Below are positions 8,823 to 17,691 of a stretch of 64,000 nucleotides of DNA, in pieces. Where the stretch lies: positions 1 through 64,000 of the forward strand of contig NZ_LGRV01000005.1 in the NCBI RefSeq assembly GCF_001278945.1, given 5' to 3'. The position numbers and the translations under genes were made by a program. The notes beneath the pieces were generated by a model, which saw only the letters and a program-made list of their open reading frames with translations, made no database searches and had not been told where the DNA came from. This DNA comes from Lysinibacillus contaminans (lineage in GTDB: Bacteria; Bacillota; Bacilli; Bacillales_A; Planococcaceae). Position 1 is the stretch's first letter; every line of letters begins with the position of its first letter.

Positions 8823-9614
8823 ATGCTTCAGGTAAATAATGTGGAAGCGGTGTATTCGAAAATTATTTTAGCGTTAAAGGGGATGTCTCTTCATGTTCCT
8901 GAAGGGAAAATCGTAGCATTGTTGGGTAGTAATGGAGCTGGTAAATCAACAACATTAAAAGCGATTTCGGGACTGCTTTCTGGAGACGGTGGGCAAATTA
9001 CTGATGGTACAATTGAATTTCAAGGGAAGAAAATTAATGGCATTACACCCGATGTACTTGTGAAGAATGGAATTTTCTTAAGTATAGAAGGTCGACGTGT
9101 GTTTAAAGATCTTACCGTGGAGGAAAACTTAATCGCAGGAGCATATACCCGAAAAGACCGTTCGAATATTAAAGGGGATATTGAGAAAATTTATGAGTAT
9201 TTCCCGAAGCTTCGGGCATTAGCACCAAGAAAGGCAGGGTTCTTATCAGGTGGGGAGCAGCAAATGTTAGCGATTGGTCGTGGAATTATGGCCAAGCCGA
9301 AATTGCTTTTGCTAGATGAGCCTTCTCTAGGAATTGCGCCATTGCTTGTAAAAGAGATTTTCCAAAATATCAAAAAAATTAATCAAGAGGAAGGTACCTC
9401 TATATTAGTAGTAGAGCAAAATGCCAATGTTGCATTATCTATTGCTGATTATGGTTATATTATGGAAAGTGGACGGGTTGTAATGCAAGGCGACCCTGTA
9501 ACGTTGTTATCAGATAAGGACATAAGTGAACACTACTTAGGAATCGGTAAAGAAGGAGAAAAGAATTATAAAGAAGGAAAGATTTTTAGACGCCGTCAAA
9601 GAATTGTGTGGTAA
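8823..9614 (+). CDS. livF: Branched-chain amino acid-type ABC transporter ATP-binding protein (LivF)
   Basis: Second ATPase of the importer. Walker A is GSNGAGKST, the signature is LSGGEQQMLAIGRG and Walker B is LLLLDEPSLGIAP, the classic LivF form. The ATG at 8823 is preferred over an upstream TTG at 8790 because AAAGGGGG lies seven bases before it; this gives 263 residues. It is the last gene of the operon and is followed by a terminator at 9683. The basic C-terminal tail (KIFRRRQR) is slightly longer than usual. Confidence 0.9.
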   Translation: MLQVNNVEAVYSKIILALKGMSLHVPEGKIVALLGSNGAGKSTTLKAISGLLSGDGGQITDGTIEFQGKKINGITPDVLVKNGIFLSIEGRRVFKDLTVEENLIAGAYTRKDRSNIKGDIEKIYEYFPKLRALAPRKAGFLSGGEQQMLAIGRGIMAKPKLLLLDEPSLGIAPLLVKEIFQNIKKINQEEGTSILVVEQNANVALSIADYGYIMESGRVVMQGDPVTLLSDKDISEHYLGIGKEGEKNYKEGKIFRRRQRIVW

Positions 9615-9682
9615 TTAATTCTAATTGCTGATTTCTTCTGAATAAAATTGGTCTAATAATTTGGATATGTATTCTTATAATT

Positions 9683-9728
9683 AGGCTGCTTATGGCCAGA
9701 TTATAGTGGTATTAAGTAGCCTGTTTTT
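9683..9728 (+). terminator. Terminator of the liv-type operon
   Basis: AGGCTGCTTA pairs with TAAGTAGCCT (one mismatch), followed by GTTTTT. Confidence 0.75.
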
Positions 9729-9848
9729 GAGTTCTCTCTTTGGACATCAACTAAAAAAATGATGCAAATAATTTTCCCTATTTAATATGAAGAAAAGCTT
9801 AAAATATTCTACCTGAAATATTTTTTAGAAAAAACTTTTTAAAAAGGG

Positions 9849-9877
9849 TTGCTTTAATAAAAAAAAGCTGATAATAT
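9849..9877 (+). promoter_or_regulatory. Sigma-A promoter of the tRNA operon
   Basis: TTGCTT, 17-base spacer, TAATAT, about 40 bases before tRNA-Glu. Confidence 0.65.
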
Positions 9878-9917
9878 AAGTCTTGTCCTGTTCAAGACAA
9901 CAAATAATTGAACGTAT

Positions 9918-9992
9918 GGCCCCTTGGTCAAGCGGTTAAGACACCGCCCTTTCACGGCGGTAACACGGGTTCGAATCCCGTAGGGGTCACCA
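9918..9992 (+). tRNA. tRNA-Glu (TTC)
   Basis: Acceptor stem GGCCCCT with AGGGGTC, anticodon TTC in CTTTCAC, T-loop GGTTCGAATCC, encoded CCA. First of a five-tRNA cluster. Confidence 0.95.
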
Positions 9993-10069
9993 TTTTTTCT
10001 AAGCATTGTAGTTTAATGCGAAGGCTTAAAAGAATAAATAAACTGTTAAGAAATAACACCTGATTTTAT

Positions 10070-10145
10070 GGAGGATTAGCTCAGCTGGGAGAGCATCTGC
10101 CTTACAAGCAGAGGGTCGGCGGTTCGAGCCCGTCATCCTCCACCA
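10070..10145 (+). tRNA. tRNA-Val (TAC)
   Basis: Acceptor GGAGGAT with ATCCTCC, anticodon TAC in CTTACAA, encoded CCA. Confidence 0.95.
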
Positions 10146-10160
10146 TATAGTGTTTATTTC

Positions 10161-10244
10161 GGAGGGGTAGCGAAGTGGCTAAACGCGGCGGACTGTAAAT
10201 CCGCTCCTTAGGGTTCGGCGGTTCGAATCCGTCCCCCTCCACCA
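10161..10244 (+). tRNA. tRNA-Tyr (GTA)
   Basis: Acceptor GGAGGGG with CCCCTCC, anticodon GTA in CTGTAAA, a long variable arm as expected for bacterial tRNA-Tyr (84 bases in total), encoded CCA. Confidence 0.95.
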
Positions 10245-10262
10245 GTTTTATTTATGAATGAT

Positions 10263-10337
10263 TGGGGTATAGCCAAGCGGTAAGGCAACGGATTTTGATT
10301 CCGTCATGCCCTGGTTCGAATCCAGGTTCCCCAGCCA
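10263..10337 (+). tRNA. tRNA-Gln (TTG)
   Basis: Acceptor TGGGGTA with TTCCCCA (one T-T mismatch at the sixth pair), anticodon TTG in TTTTGAT, encoded CCA. Confidence 0.94.
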
Positions 10338-10348
10338 TTTTCTTTTAT

Positions 10349-10421
10349 GAGCCATTAGCTCAGTTGGTAGAGCATCTGACTTTTAATCAGAGGGTCGAAG
10401 GTTCGAGTCCTTCATGGCTCA
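10349..10421 (+). tRNA. tRNA-Lys (TTT)
   Basis: Acceptor GAGCCAT with ATGGCTC, anticodon TTT in CTTTTAA. Unlike the other four it has no encoded CCA (the next bases are CTT), so the end must be added by nucleotidyltransferase. Last of the cluster. Confidence 0.94.
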
Positions 10422-10465
10422 CTTTTCTATAGAATATTCAAAAGTGTATCATTAACTACAAACAC

Positions 10466-10500
10466 AAATCTCTTACTGGAAACAGTAGGAGATTTTTTTT
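10466..10500 (+). terminator. Terminator of the tRNA operon
   Basis: A 13-bp stem (AAATCTCTTACTG with CAGTAGGAGATTT), GAAA-type loop, and eight T. Confidence 0.9.
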
Positions 10501-10655
10501 ATTTTATTTTTACAGTGTAAGTATCTTCTTAGAGCCGAGATTTAGTACTTAAACTGTTTATGGGCTTTTATTGTATAAAAATTCAGAAAAATGATAGGTT
10601 GAGCCAAGTGTCTTGTAAGCTTTACAATAGTCGTACAACACAAAGGGGGTATAGA

Positions 10656-11564
10656 ATGATGAATAAAAAAACGATTTCTATTATCGGTGTTCCGACAGAT
10701 TATGGGCAAGCGCGACGCGGGGTGGATATGGGACCAAGTGCAATTCGTTATGCGGGTGTTGTCGAACGCCTTGAGGCGATTGGCCATACAGTGCAAGATC
10801 AAGGAGATATTCGTGTTAGTCAAAAGCTTGTAAAAGCGGCGATTGATAAACAGCTGTTAAATTTAGAGGAAGTCATTGATGTGAGCACGTCTTTAGCTAA
10901 CCGAGTACATGAGGTTGTAGCTGAGAAGAAATTTCCGCTCGTATTTGGTGGTGATCATAGTATTGCCATTGGTACGTTTGCGGGGCTTGGTGAGCATTAT
11001 AAAAATTTAGGCGTTATTTGGTTCGATGCACATGCTGATTTAAATACACCAGACACAACACCGTCAGGAAATATTCATGGGATGCCACTTGCGGTTAGTA
11101 TTGGCATTGGGGATGAACGCCTTGTGCAAATTCGTAAATATGCGCCAAAAATTAAATCTAAAAATATCGTTATTATAGGTGCGCGCTCTGTGGACCCAGG
11201 TGAACGGGAGCTTATTCATGAACAAGGTATTAAAGTTTACACAATGCATGAAATAGATCGTCTTGGGATGACGCGTGTAATGGAGAATGCACTTGCTTAC
11301 TTAAAAGGGCTTGCAGTAGATGGTTTGCACCTGTCTCTTGATTTAGATGGGCTAGACCCTTTGTATACACCAGGTGTCGGAACGCCCGTGCCTGGTGGGA
11401 TGACATATAGGGAAAGTCATTTGGCCATGGAGATGCTGCAAGAATCGGGTATGTTGACGTCAGCTGAATTCGTAGAAGTTAACCCAATTTTAGATGAGAA
11501 AAATAAAACGGCAGATGTAGCTGTAGCGCTTATAGGTTCACTATTCGGAGAAACCCTTGTTTAA
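10656..11564 (+). CDS. rocF: Arginase
   Basis: Binuclear-manganese hydrolase that splits arginine into ornithine and urea in the cytosol. Metal ligands are visible in GGDHSI, WFDAHADLNT and SLDLDGLDP, the three ureohydrolase signatures. The ATG at 10656, preceded by AAAGGGGG at seven bases, gives 302 residues, the usual arginase length; the longer frame reaching back to 10560 has no ribosome site. It lies just upstream of sigW, the arrangement common in Lysinibacillus-like genomes. No terminator separates it clearly from sigW, but sigW has its own promoter. Confidence 0.95.
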   Translation: MMNKKTISIIGVPTDYGQARRGVDMGPSAIRYAGVVERLEAIGHTVQDQGDIRVSQKLVKAAIDKQLLNLEEVIDVSTSLANRVHEVVAEKKFPLVFGGDHSIAIGTFAGLGEHYKNLGVIWFDAHADLNTPDTTPSGNIHGMPLAVSIGIGDERLVQIRKYAPKIKSKNIVIIGARSVDPGERELIHEQGIKVYTMHEIDRLGMTRVMENALAYLKGLAVDGLHLSLDLDGLDPLYTPGVGTPVPGGMTYRESHLAMEMLQESGMLTSAEFVEVNPILDEKNKTADVAVALIGSLFGETLV

Positions 11565-11630
11565 AAAATTGTCAAAAATATGGTTTTTGCCCCCTAGTAT
11601 AAAAATCTTTTGTTATAATTGAAGTTAGAA

Positions 11631-11657
11631 TGAAACTTTTCTTATAGAAGAGCCGTA
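11631..11657 (+). promoter_or_regulatory. SigW-type autoregulatory promoter
   Basis: TGAAAC, 17-base spacer, CGTA, matching the extracytoplasmic-function promoter consensus for SigW and lying 39 bases before the sigW start. It implies positive autoregulation, as known in Bacillus subtilis. Confidence 0.8.
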
Positions 11658-11695
11658 TAGTATAAGACAGTTGTAAAGGTGGAGAAGTCAACACG

Positions 11696-12259
11696 ATGGA
11701 TGCGTTAGTAAATAAGAGAATAAAACAAGTGCTTAAAGGCGATCAAAACGCATTTGCCGATATTGTGAGTCTCTATCAGCACAAACTGTACCAAGTATGC
11801 TATCGAATGCTAAGTAATAAACAAGAAGCTGAGGATATTGCACAAGAAGCGTTTGTTCGTGCATATATGAATTTGCATACTTTTGATCAAAAAAGAAAAT
11901 TTTCGACTTGGCTTTATCGTATAGCGACGAATCTTTGTATTGACCGTATTCGGAAGAAAAAGCCGGATTATTATTTAGATGCGGAGGTAACTGGTACGGA
12001 AGGTCTTGATATGTATTCACAAATCGCTGCAAAGGACCAATTGCCAGAGGAAACGCTTGTGCAAATGGAGCTACAAGAGCGCATTCAATATGAGATAGGT
12101 CGTTTACCTGATAAATATCGCTCAGTTATAGTTTTGAAATATATAGAAGAATTATCGTTACAGGAAATTAGTGAAATTCTAGATATGCCTCTTGGAACGG
12201 TGAAAACGAGAATTCACCGTGGACGTGAAGCATTACGAAAGCAATTAAACAATTTGTAG
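11696..12259 (+). CDS. sigW: RNA polymerase ECF sigma factor SigW
   Basis: ECF sigma factor for the cell-envelope and antimicrobial stress regulon, 187 residues. Region 2 (EAEDIAQEAFVRAYMNLHTFDQKRKFSTWLYRIATNLCID) binds core polymerase and the -10; region 4 (LSLQEISEILDMPLGTVKTRIHRGREAL) reads the -35. GGTGGAG precedes the ATG. The anti-sigma gene follows 13 bases later in the same operon, the standard sigW-rsiW pairing, and an apparent SigW promoter lies upstream. Confidence 0.95.
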   Translation: MDALVNKRIKQVLKGDQNAFADIVSLYQHKLYQVCYRMLSNKQEAEDIAQEAFVRAYMNLHTFDQKRKFSTWLYRIATNLCIDRIRKKKPDYYLDAEVTGTEGLDMYSQIAAKDQLPEETLVQMELQERIQYEIGRLPDKYRSVIVLKYIEELSLQEISEILDMPLGTVKTRIHRGREALRKQLNNL

Positions 12260-12272
12260 GAGGGGGAGCGTC

Positions 12273-12899
12273 ATGAATATTTGTCCAGAGCATATAATAG
12301 AGCATATGCATGATTATTTAGATGGTGACATTAGTCGTGAACATGAGCAAGAGTTAAAGAAACATTTGCATACGTGCACCGAATGTAAACAACTTATGCA
12401 AGAATTGAGTGAAACTATCGCATTTGTGAAGAGTGCTTCCCATATTACAGCGCCTCCGCATTTTGAAGCCGCAGTGATGGCTCGTTTACCGAAACCCAAA
12501 AGTCGTATAGGCATGCAAAAGTGGATTCGTCGCCACCCACTATTCGTAGCAGCAGCGGTGTTTTGCTTATTTATGAGTGCCACTTTACTCGGAAGCTTTA
12601 GAGATGACCAGCATTTTTCTGTTACCAAACAGCCGAATTTAGTCGTTGAAGGTCAAACTGTTATTGTGCCAAAAGGTGAACTTGTAAAGGGTGATATCGT
12701 TGTAAAAAACGGAGATTTAGTTGTTGAAGGTGAAGTAGACGGCGATGTAACGATTATTAATGGTCAATACATGGCGTCGTCAGCAGTTGTTTCCGGCCGA
12801 GTAGAAGAAATCGACGAAGCCTTTGAATGGCTTTGGTATACTATTAAAAACTCAGTCAAGAATGCATGGACATTTGCAGATGATGGAGAAACTAAATAA
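12273..12899 (+). CDS. rsiW: Anti-sigma-W factor RsiW
   Basis: Membrane-spanning anti-sigma factor that holds SigW inactive until it is cut by site-1 and site-2 proteolysis. The cytoplasmic zinc anti-sigma motif is His31, Cys35, Cys38 (HLHTCTEC). One membrane helix spans about residues 87-107. The outside part has repeating VVEG/VVKNGDLVVEGEVDGDV units that look like a short beta-helix. AGGAGGGGGAG precedes the ATG. A hairpin at 12943 closes the transcript. Confidence 0.93.
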   Translation: MNICPEHIIEHMHDYLDGDISREHEQELKKHLHTCTECKQLMQELSETIAFVKSASHITAPPHFEAAVMARLPKPKSRIGMQKWIRRHPLFVAAAVFCLFMSATLLGSFRDDQHFSVTKQPNLVVEGQTVIVPKGELVKGDIVVKNGDLVVEGEVDGDVTIINGQYMASSAVVSGRVEEIDEAFEWLWYTIKNSVKNAWTFADDGETK

Positions 12900-12942
12900 T
12901 ACTCTTATGCGTTCTATTTGATGGTACGTATGAGAGGTTGGT

Positions 12943-12974
12943 GAAGTCTGCTCTTATGGGTGGACTTTTTTCTT
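12943..12974 (+). terminator. Terminator after rsiW
   Basis: AAGTCTGC pairs with GTGGACTT (wobble pairs) followed by TTTTTTC. Confidence 0.6.
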
Positions 12975-13049
12975 GAAAAAAGTTACATTTGATAGGAATA
13001 TGCTATACTTAAAATGTATGGATTCGCAATGAAAAGTGGGGGATGCCAC

Positions 13050-13886
13050 GTGCAAATTTTCGAACAGTTCACAGATTTAACGCCAGTGAATATTGTTATT
13101 AACGTTTTAGATGTACTGTTAGTTTGGTACGTTATATATAAAATTTTAACCCTCATTAAAGGTACGAAAGCCGTTCAATTATTAAAAGGTATTTTCGTTA
13201 TTATTATTGCACGCATCGTAACAGATTTTTTGGGGTTACAGACGTTAGGTTGGATGTTGCAGCAAGTTATCGAGTTCGGTTTCTTAGCGATTATTATTAT
13301 TTTTCAACCTGAAATTCGTCGAGGGCTTGAACAGATTGGACGTGGAAAGCTATTCCAACGATCGACGAGTCAAGAAGAAGAAGAAGAAACAAGGCTTATT
13401 GAAGCGCTGAAAAAATCTGTGAGCTATATGGCAAAGCGTCGTATTGGTGCACTGATTTCTATTGAAAAAGAGACCGGCTTAAATGAATATATTGAGACAG
13501 GTATCAGTTTAAATGCAGACATTACTTCTGAATTACTCATTAACATTTTCATTCCAAATACGCCACTTCATGATGGTGCGGTCATTATGCAAAAAGATAA
13601 GGTGACGGCCGCAGCATGTTATTTACCGCTATCTGAAAGTCCTTTCATATCAAAAGAACTTGGTACTCGTCACCGAGCGGCACTTGGCTTAAGTGAAGTG
13701 ACGGATGCAATTACCATTGTAGTATCAGAAGAAACTGGTGCGATTAGTATCGCCTTAAATGGAAACTTACACCGTAATCTTTCTCTAGAGGAATTCGGAA
13801 CACTTTTACGTAGAATGTGGTTCGGGGTAGCGCAAGAACCGAATGCAGCCTCTAAGTTAACTTGGAGGGGGAAAAAGAATGGATAA
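13050..13886 (+). CDS. cdaA: Diadenylate cyclase CdaA
   Basis: Membrane enzyme that makes cyclic di-AMP from two ATP; essential for potassium and cell-wall homeostasis in Firmicutes. Three N-terminal membrane helices (about residues 13-90) precede the DAC domain with its DGA motif (PLHDGAVI) and RHRAALG. The GTG at 13050 is chosen because AGTGGGGGA lies seven bases before it, giving 278 residues; the in-frame ATGs further upstream lack a ribosome site. An extended -10 (TGCTATACT) lies at 13001. The stop overlaps the start of cdaR by 8 bases, as in the conserved cdaA-cdaR-glmM operon. Confidence 0.94.
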   Translation: MQIFEQFTDLTPVNIVINVLDVLLVWYVIYKILTLIKGTKAVQLLKGIFVIIIARIVTDFLGLQTLGWMLQQVIEFGFLAIIIIFQPEIRRGLEQIGRGKLFQRSTSQEEEEETRLIEALKKSVSYMAKRRIGALISIEKETGLNEYIETGISLNADITSELLINIFIPNTPLHDGAVIMQKDKVTAAACYLPLSESPFISKELGTRHRAALGLSEVTDAITIVVSEETGAISIALNGNLHRNLSLEEFGTLLRRMWFGVAQEPNAASKLTWRGKKNG

Positions 13887-14886
13887 AATGATAGATAGCC
13901 CTTGGATGTTAAGAATCGTCGCACTTTTCCTAGCTTGTCTACTGTTCTTCTCTGTTCATGCAGAATTGTCTGACGCAAATGAATCGGCAGGGACTGATGA
14001 CGTTGAAGTGATTCGGGACGTACCATTAGAAGTTTTTTATGATGATGAAAACCTTATTGTGACGGGTTTACCAAAAACGGTGAACGTAACAATTGAAGGC
14101 CCGCGGACATTTGTACTATCAATGAAATATGCAAAGGATTTTTCGATTTTCGTTGACTTGAATCACCTATTATTAGGTGAGCATACAGTGGAAATACAAT
14201 ACGAGAATATTTCAGAAAAACTACAAGTAACATTAGACCCAGCAACTGTCGATGTGAAAATTGAAGAAAAAATCACGCAAGAATTCCGCGTCGATCCGGA
14301 GATGAACCATCGTTTAATCGAGGATGGGTATGTATTAAAAGGTATGACAGCTGAACCTGCCACTGTTTTTATAACAGGTGCGAAAAGCGTAATCGAAAGC
14401 ATTAGTTATGTAAAAGCAACTGTAAAAGGCGAAGAAGGCTTAAATCAGTCATTCTCACAAGATGCAGATGTTAAGGTGCTAGACCGTGATTTAAATAAAT
14501 TGGATGTGCTTATTGAGCAGGGAAGTGTGAACGTAAAGGTGGACATTGCTGAGTATAGTAAGGAATTGCCACTAAGTATTCATCAAATTGGTACTGCTCC
14601 AGAAGGTGTCACGATTAATTCCTTAACAACTAACGTGAAAACAGTGAAAGTATACGGGAAAAAATCAATTATTGATTTACTGAATGAAATAACTGTTGAA
14701 GTGGATGTATCGCAAATTACTGAAGCGAAAACGTATGAATTTGAAGTGAAATTACCTGAGGGTACAACGAAAGTATCGGAACCAAAAATTAAAGTCAAGG
14801 CAGATATTACAAAGGTAGAAGAGGTTCCTGTAATGGATTCAGAGGAAACTGATAGTAGTACGACAACAGAAGATATTGATTCTTAG
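13879..14886 (+). CDS. cdaR: CdaA regulatory protein CdaR (YbbR domains)
   Basis: Extracytoplasmic regulator of CdaA, anchored by an N-terminal helix (about residues 9-27). The outside part holds about three YbbR repeats, recognisable by recurrent VxVEVSxI/VTVEGP and TVxVxGxKSxI elements (for example near residues 60-130, 140-215, 220-310). At 335 residues it is shorter than the B. subtilis protein (about 480), so it probably has one repeat fewer. The C-terminus is an acidic Ser/Thr-rich tail. Translationally coupled to cdaA by an 8-base overlap. Confidence 0.92.
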   Translation: MDKMIDSPWMLRIVALFLACLLFFSVHAELSDANESAGTDDVEVIRDVPLEVFYDDENLIVTGLPKTVNVTIEGPRTFVLSMKYAKDFSIFVDLNHLLLGEHTVEIQYENISEKLQVTLDPATVDVKIEEKITQEFRVDPEMNHRLIEDGYVLKGMTAEPATVFITGAKSVIESISYVKATVKGEEGLNQSFSQDADVKVLDRDLNKLDVLIEQGSVNVKVDIAEYSKELPLSIHQIGTAPEGVTINSLTTNVKTVKVYGKKSIIDLLNEITVEVDVSQITEAKTYEFEVKLPEGTTKVSEPKIKVKADITKVEEVPVMDSEETDSSTTTEDIDS

Positions 14887-15019
14887 ACGATAACTGACTA
14901 TAATTTTAAAGTTACTAATAAACGAATAAAATATACTTTTTCCAAAAGTAAGCAGCCGTGCCGTAATGCCATCTAGGTATAATATGGTCGTCCCTGCGTT
15001 GAAGGAGAGAACAATAGAA

Positions 15020-16372
15020 ATGGGTAAATATTTTGGAACAGATGGCGTCCGTGGCGTCGCGAATACTGAATTAACACCAGAACTTGCATTTAAACTAGGC
15101 CGTGTGGGTGGATATGTTTTAACGAAAGATGCAAAGGATCGTCCAAAGGTATTAATTGGTCGTGATACACGTATTTCAGGTGAAATGCTTGAAGGTGCAC
15201 TTGTAGCGGGTCTATTATCGATTGGTGTAGAAGTAATGCGACTTGGTGTTATTTCAACGCCAGGAGTGGCTTATCTCACGCGCATTATGAGTGCAGATGC
15301 AGGCGTCATGATTTCAGCCTCACATAACCCAGTTGCCGATAATGGCATTAAGTTCTTTGGTCCAGATGGCTTCAAGCTAACGGATGCACAGGAAGCGGAA
15401 ATCGAAGCGGTTTTAGATGCAGCAACTGATACATTACCACGTCCAATCGGAGCAGATTTAGGTTCTGTTAGTGATTACTTTGAGGGTGGACAAAAATATA
15501 TTCAATACTTAAAACAAACTGTGGATGAAGAGTTTTTAGGCATCCATGTGGCACTGGACTGTGCACATGGTGCGACATCTTCATTAGCGACTCATTTATT
15601 TGCCGATTTAGAGGCAGATATTTCAACAATGGGCGCTTCACCAACGGGATTAAACATTAATGAAGGTGTTGGCTCAACACATCCAGAAGGACTAGCTGCA
15701 TTTGTAACGGAAAAAGGTGCAGATGTTGGGTTAGCATTTGATGGTGACGGCGATCGTTTAATTGCAGTAGATGAAAACGGTACGATCGTGGATGGTGATC
15801 AAATTATGTTCATTATCGGTAACTACCTAAATGCACAAGGTCGATTGAAAAAAGATACAGTCGTGTCTACTGTTATGAGTAATATGGGCTTCTATAAAGC
15901 TGTTGAGGCGAATAATATGCATAGTGTACAAACGGCTGTAGGTGATCGTTATGTCGTAGAGGAAATGCGAGCGAATGATTATAACCTTGGTGGTGAACAA
16001 TCAGGACATATTGTATTCCTAGACTACAATACGACGGGTGATGGTTTATTAACAGGTATTCAACTTGTGAACATTATGAAAGCAACAGGTAGAAAATTAT
16101 CTGAACTTGCTTCAGAAATGACCATCTTTCCACAACGTTTAGTAAACGTACGTGTGACAGACAAGCATGCCGTAACAGAAAATGAAAAAGTTGCCGCTGT
16201 CATTGCAGAGGTTGAAGCTGAAATGGCTGGTAATGGTCGTATTTTAGTACGCCCTTCTGGTACAGAACCATTAGTTCGTGTAATGGTTGAGGCATCAACA
16301 GAGGCGGATTGTGAAAGATATGTAGAACGTATTGCAGACGTTGTACGTGCTGAAATGGGCTTAGCAGAATAA
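15020..16372 (+). CDS. glmM: Phosphoglucosamine mutase
   Basis: Converts glucosamine-6-phosphate to glucosamine-1-phosphate on the way to UDP-GlcNAc and peptidoglycan. The catalytic serine lies in [13 protein letters not shown], the metal loop in DGDGDR and the phosphate-binding loop in [12 protein letters not shown]. The ATG at 15020, with GAAGGAGAG upstream, gives 450 residues beginning [12 protein letters not shown], the universal GlmM start; longer in-frame starts are unlikely. Third gene of the cdaA-cdaR-glmM cluster; GlmM is known to bind and inhibit CdaA. Confidence 0.96.
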   Translation: MGKYFGTDGVRGVANTELTPELAFKLGRVGGYVLTKDAKDRPKVLIGRDTRISGEMLEGALVAGLLSIGVEVMRLGVISTPGVAYLTRIMSADAGVMISASHNPVADNGIKFFGPDGFKLTDAQEAEIEAVLDAATDTLPRPIGADLGSVSDYFEGGQKYIQYLKQTVDEEFLGIHVALDCAHGATSSLATHLFADLEADISTMGASPTGLNINEGVGSTHPEGLAAFVTEKGADVGLAFDGDGDRLIAVDENGTIVDGDQIMFIIGNYLNAQGRLKKDTVVSTVMSNMGFYKAVEANNMHSVQTAVGDRYVVEEMRANDYNLGGEQSGHIVFLDYNTTGDGLLTGIQLVNIMKATGRKLSELASEMTIFPQRLVNVRVTDKHAVTENEKVAAVIAEVEAEMAGNGRILVRPSGTEPLVRVMVEASTEADCERYVERIADVVRAEMGLAE

Positions 16373-16378
16373 TATAAG

Positions 16379-16418
16379 AACACGGTTTCCTCCGATTAGG
16401 TGGGAAGCCGTGTTTTTA
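16379..16418 (+). terminator. Terminator after glmM
   Basis: ACACGGTTTCC pairs with GGGAAGCCGTGT, followed by TTTTTATTTT. Confidence 0.85.
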
Positions 16419-16514
16419 TTTTGCGTCCTTCTCATTTGGAAATTCAACATGTTTATTTCGCATAGATAGGGGAATAACAAAAGTATACTACAATGTGAGG
16501 AGTGTTAAGTTGAT

Positions 16515-17033
16515 ATGGCTAAAATTGCAACAGTAATCACAGATATGTTCGAAGATTCTGAGTGGACGAGTCCGCAAAAAGCCTTAAAAGAAGCGGGACA
16601 TGAGGTTATTACAATTGATACAGAAGCAGGTAAAGTAATCGAGGGTAAGCATGGAGAAAAAGTGACAATTGATAAAGGGATTGATGAAGTGAAAGCTTCT
16701 GATTTTGATGCTTTATTTATTCCAGGTGGTTTTTCTCCAGATATTTTACGAGCAGATGATCGTGTAGTGGCATTCGTCAAGGCCTTTATGGATGATATGA
16801 AACCGACTTTTGCGATATGTCATGGGCCACAGCTACTTATTACTGCTAAGACATTAAAAGGTCGAGATGCGACTGGGTATAAATCGATTCAAGTTGACCT
16901 TGAAAACGCAGGTGCTAAGTTTCATGACGAGGAAGTATTTGTTTGTCAAAATCAACTTGTCACAAGCCGTACACCAAAAGATTTACCAGCATTCAATCGC
17001 GAAATCGTAAAATTATTACAGAAAACTGTTTAA
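16515..17033 (+). CDS. DJ-1/PfpI-family protein, YfkM-like general stress protein
   Basis: Single-domain DJ-1/PfpI protein, 172 residues, cytosolic. The nucleophile elbow AICHGPQLL carries the conserved cysteine (about residue 98), with an acidic partner (Glu15 in FEDSEW) and a histidine after the cysteine. Members act as protein/nucleic-acid deglycases, glyoxalases or stress chaperones; B. subtilis YfkM is a general stress protein. GAGGAG precedes the ATG. Monocistronic with its own terminator between glmM and glmS; this insertion is common in the group. Confidence 0.85.
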   Translation: MAKIATVITDMFEDSEWTSPQKALKEAGHEVITIDTEAGKVIEGKHGEKVTIDKGIDEVKASDFDALFIPGGFSPDILRADDRVVAFVKAFMDDMKPTFAICHGPQLLITAKTLKGRDATGYKSIQVDLENAGAKFHDEEVFVCQNQLVTSRTPKDLPAFNREIVKLLQKTV

Positions 17034-17043
17034 ATGCTTATAG

Positions 17044-17080
17044 AGCTACTATCTTTAGTTTTTAAGATAGTAGCTTTTTT
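17044..17080 (+). terminator. Terminator after the DJ-1/PfpI gene
   Basis: An 11-bp perfect stem (GCTACTATCTT with AAGATAGTAGC) followed by six T. Confidence 0.9.
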
Positions 17081-17197
17081 GATGTCGAAGTATTCACACG
17101 GCACGCTCGAATGCCCACCTCTCATATTACAATAAAGAAATAAATACTATATTAGAATGGGATATTGTTTGGGAAACCCGGTGTTTAGAGGATCAAT

Positions 17198-17226
17198 TTG
17201 ACTAATTAACTTCTTTTAAGTATGAT
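17198..17226 (+). promoter_or_regulatory. Sigma-A promoter of glmS
   Basis: TTGACT, 17-base spacer, TATGAT. Transcription would start near 17233, about 90 bases before the ribozyme cleavage site. Confidence 0.75.
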
Positions 17227-17314
17227 GGTAATGCTATTGGAACGGAACTGTGGTTGCGTTACATACAATAGTGTAAATGCGCTAAGGAGGATAGGATATA
17301 AGCGTTATAGGAAA

Positions 17315-17485
17315 ACAATTATAGCGCCTGAGCTGAGAAAATTGGACGAAAACGCATTCTCAGCGGACGAGGTGGAGGTTTATCGAAAATTCGGCGGATG
17401 CCTCCCGGTCGTGTTGCCCGATCGTCACTTTTTATCTTGAAAACATTCAAGTGATTGAATAGACAGAGGATAAAAAAAGGCATAA
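17315..17485 (+). ncRNA. glmS glucosamine-6-phosphate-activated ribozyme
   Basis: Self-cleaving riboswitch that cuts the glmS mRNA when glucosamine-6-phosphate is high. Conserved elements in order are the cleavage site (A17323 before GCGCC), AGCGGACGAGGTGGAGG, TTTATCGA, the core TCGGCGGATG with CCTCCCGG, and a 3' pseudoknot/P4 region ending near GACAGAGGATAAAAAAAGG. All match the ribozyme family closely. It lies about 200 bases before the glmS start. A spurious 72-codon ORF runs through it. Confidence 0.95.
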
Positions 17486-17691
17486 TAAATGCAAAAGATA
17501 ATACGCTGTTTTAGCTATCAAATGACCAATCATTCATAAGAGATGAATGTGGTTGATTTGTGCTCACATGTCTATGTCCATTTCTGTTTGAAGAGAAATG
17601 GATGCTTATTTGTGACCACACGAAAAATTTGATCAGTTAAAGCTTAGTTTGTCATTGCATCCATTATGAATGATATCGGAGGATACAAATT
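17486..17691 (+). other. glmS 5' untranslated region downstream of the ribozyme
   Basis: About 200 bases with no ORF. It contains a 9-bp hairpin (TCCATTTCT with AGAAATGGA) at 17577-17602 without a T tract, and the AATCATTCATAAG/GAATGTGGTT region that can also fold. The glmS ribosome site (TCGGAGGA) lies at its end. Confidence 0.5.

Noticed and set aside
12973-13009. TTGAAA as the -35 of the cdaA promoter
   Set aside because: Its distance to TATACT is 25 bases; an extended -10 (TGCTATACT) explains the promoter better.
17222-17440. 72-codon ORF upstream of glmS
   Set aside because: It runs through the conserved core of the glmS ribozyme, has no ribosome site and no protein-like composition.
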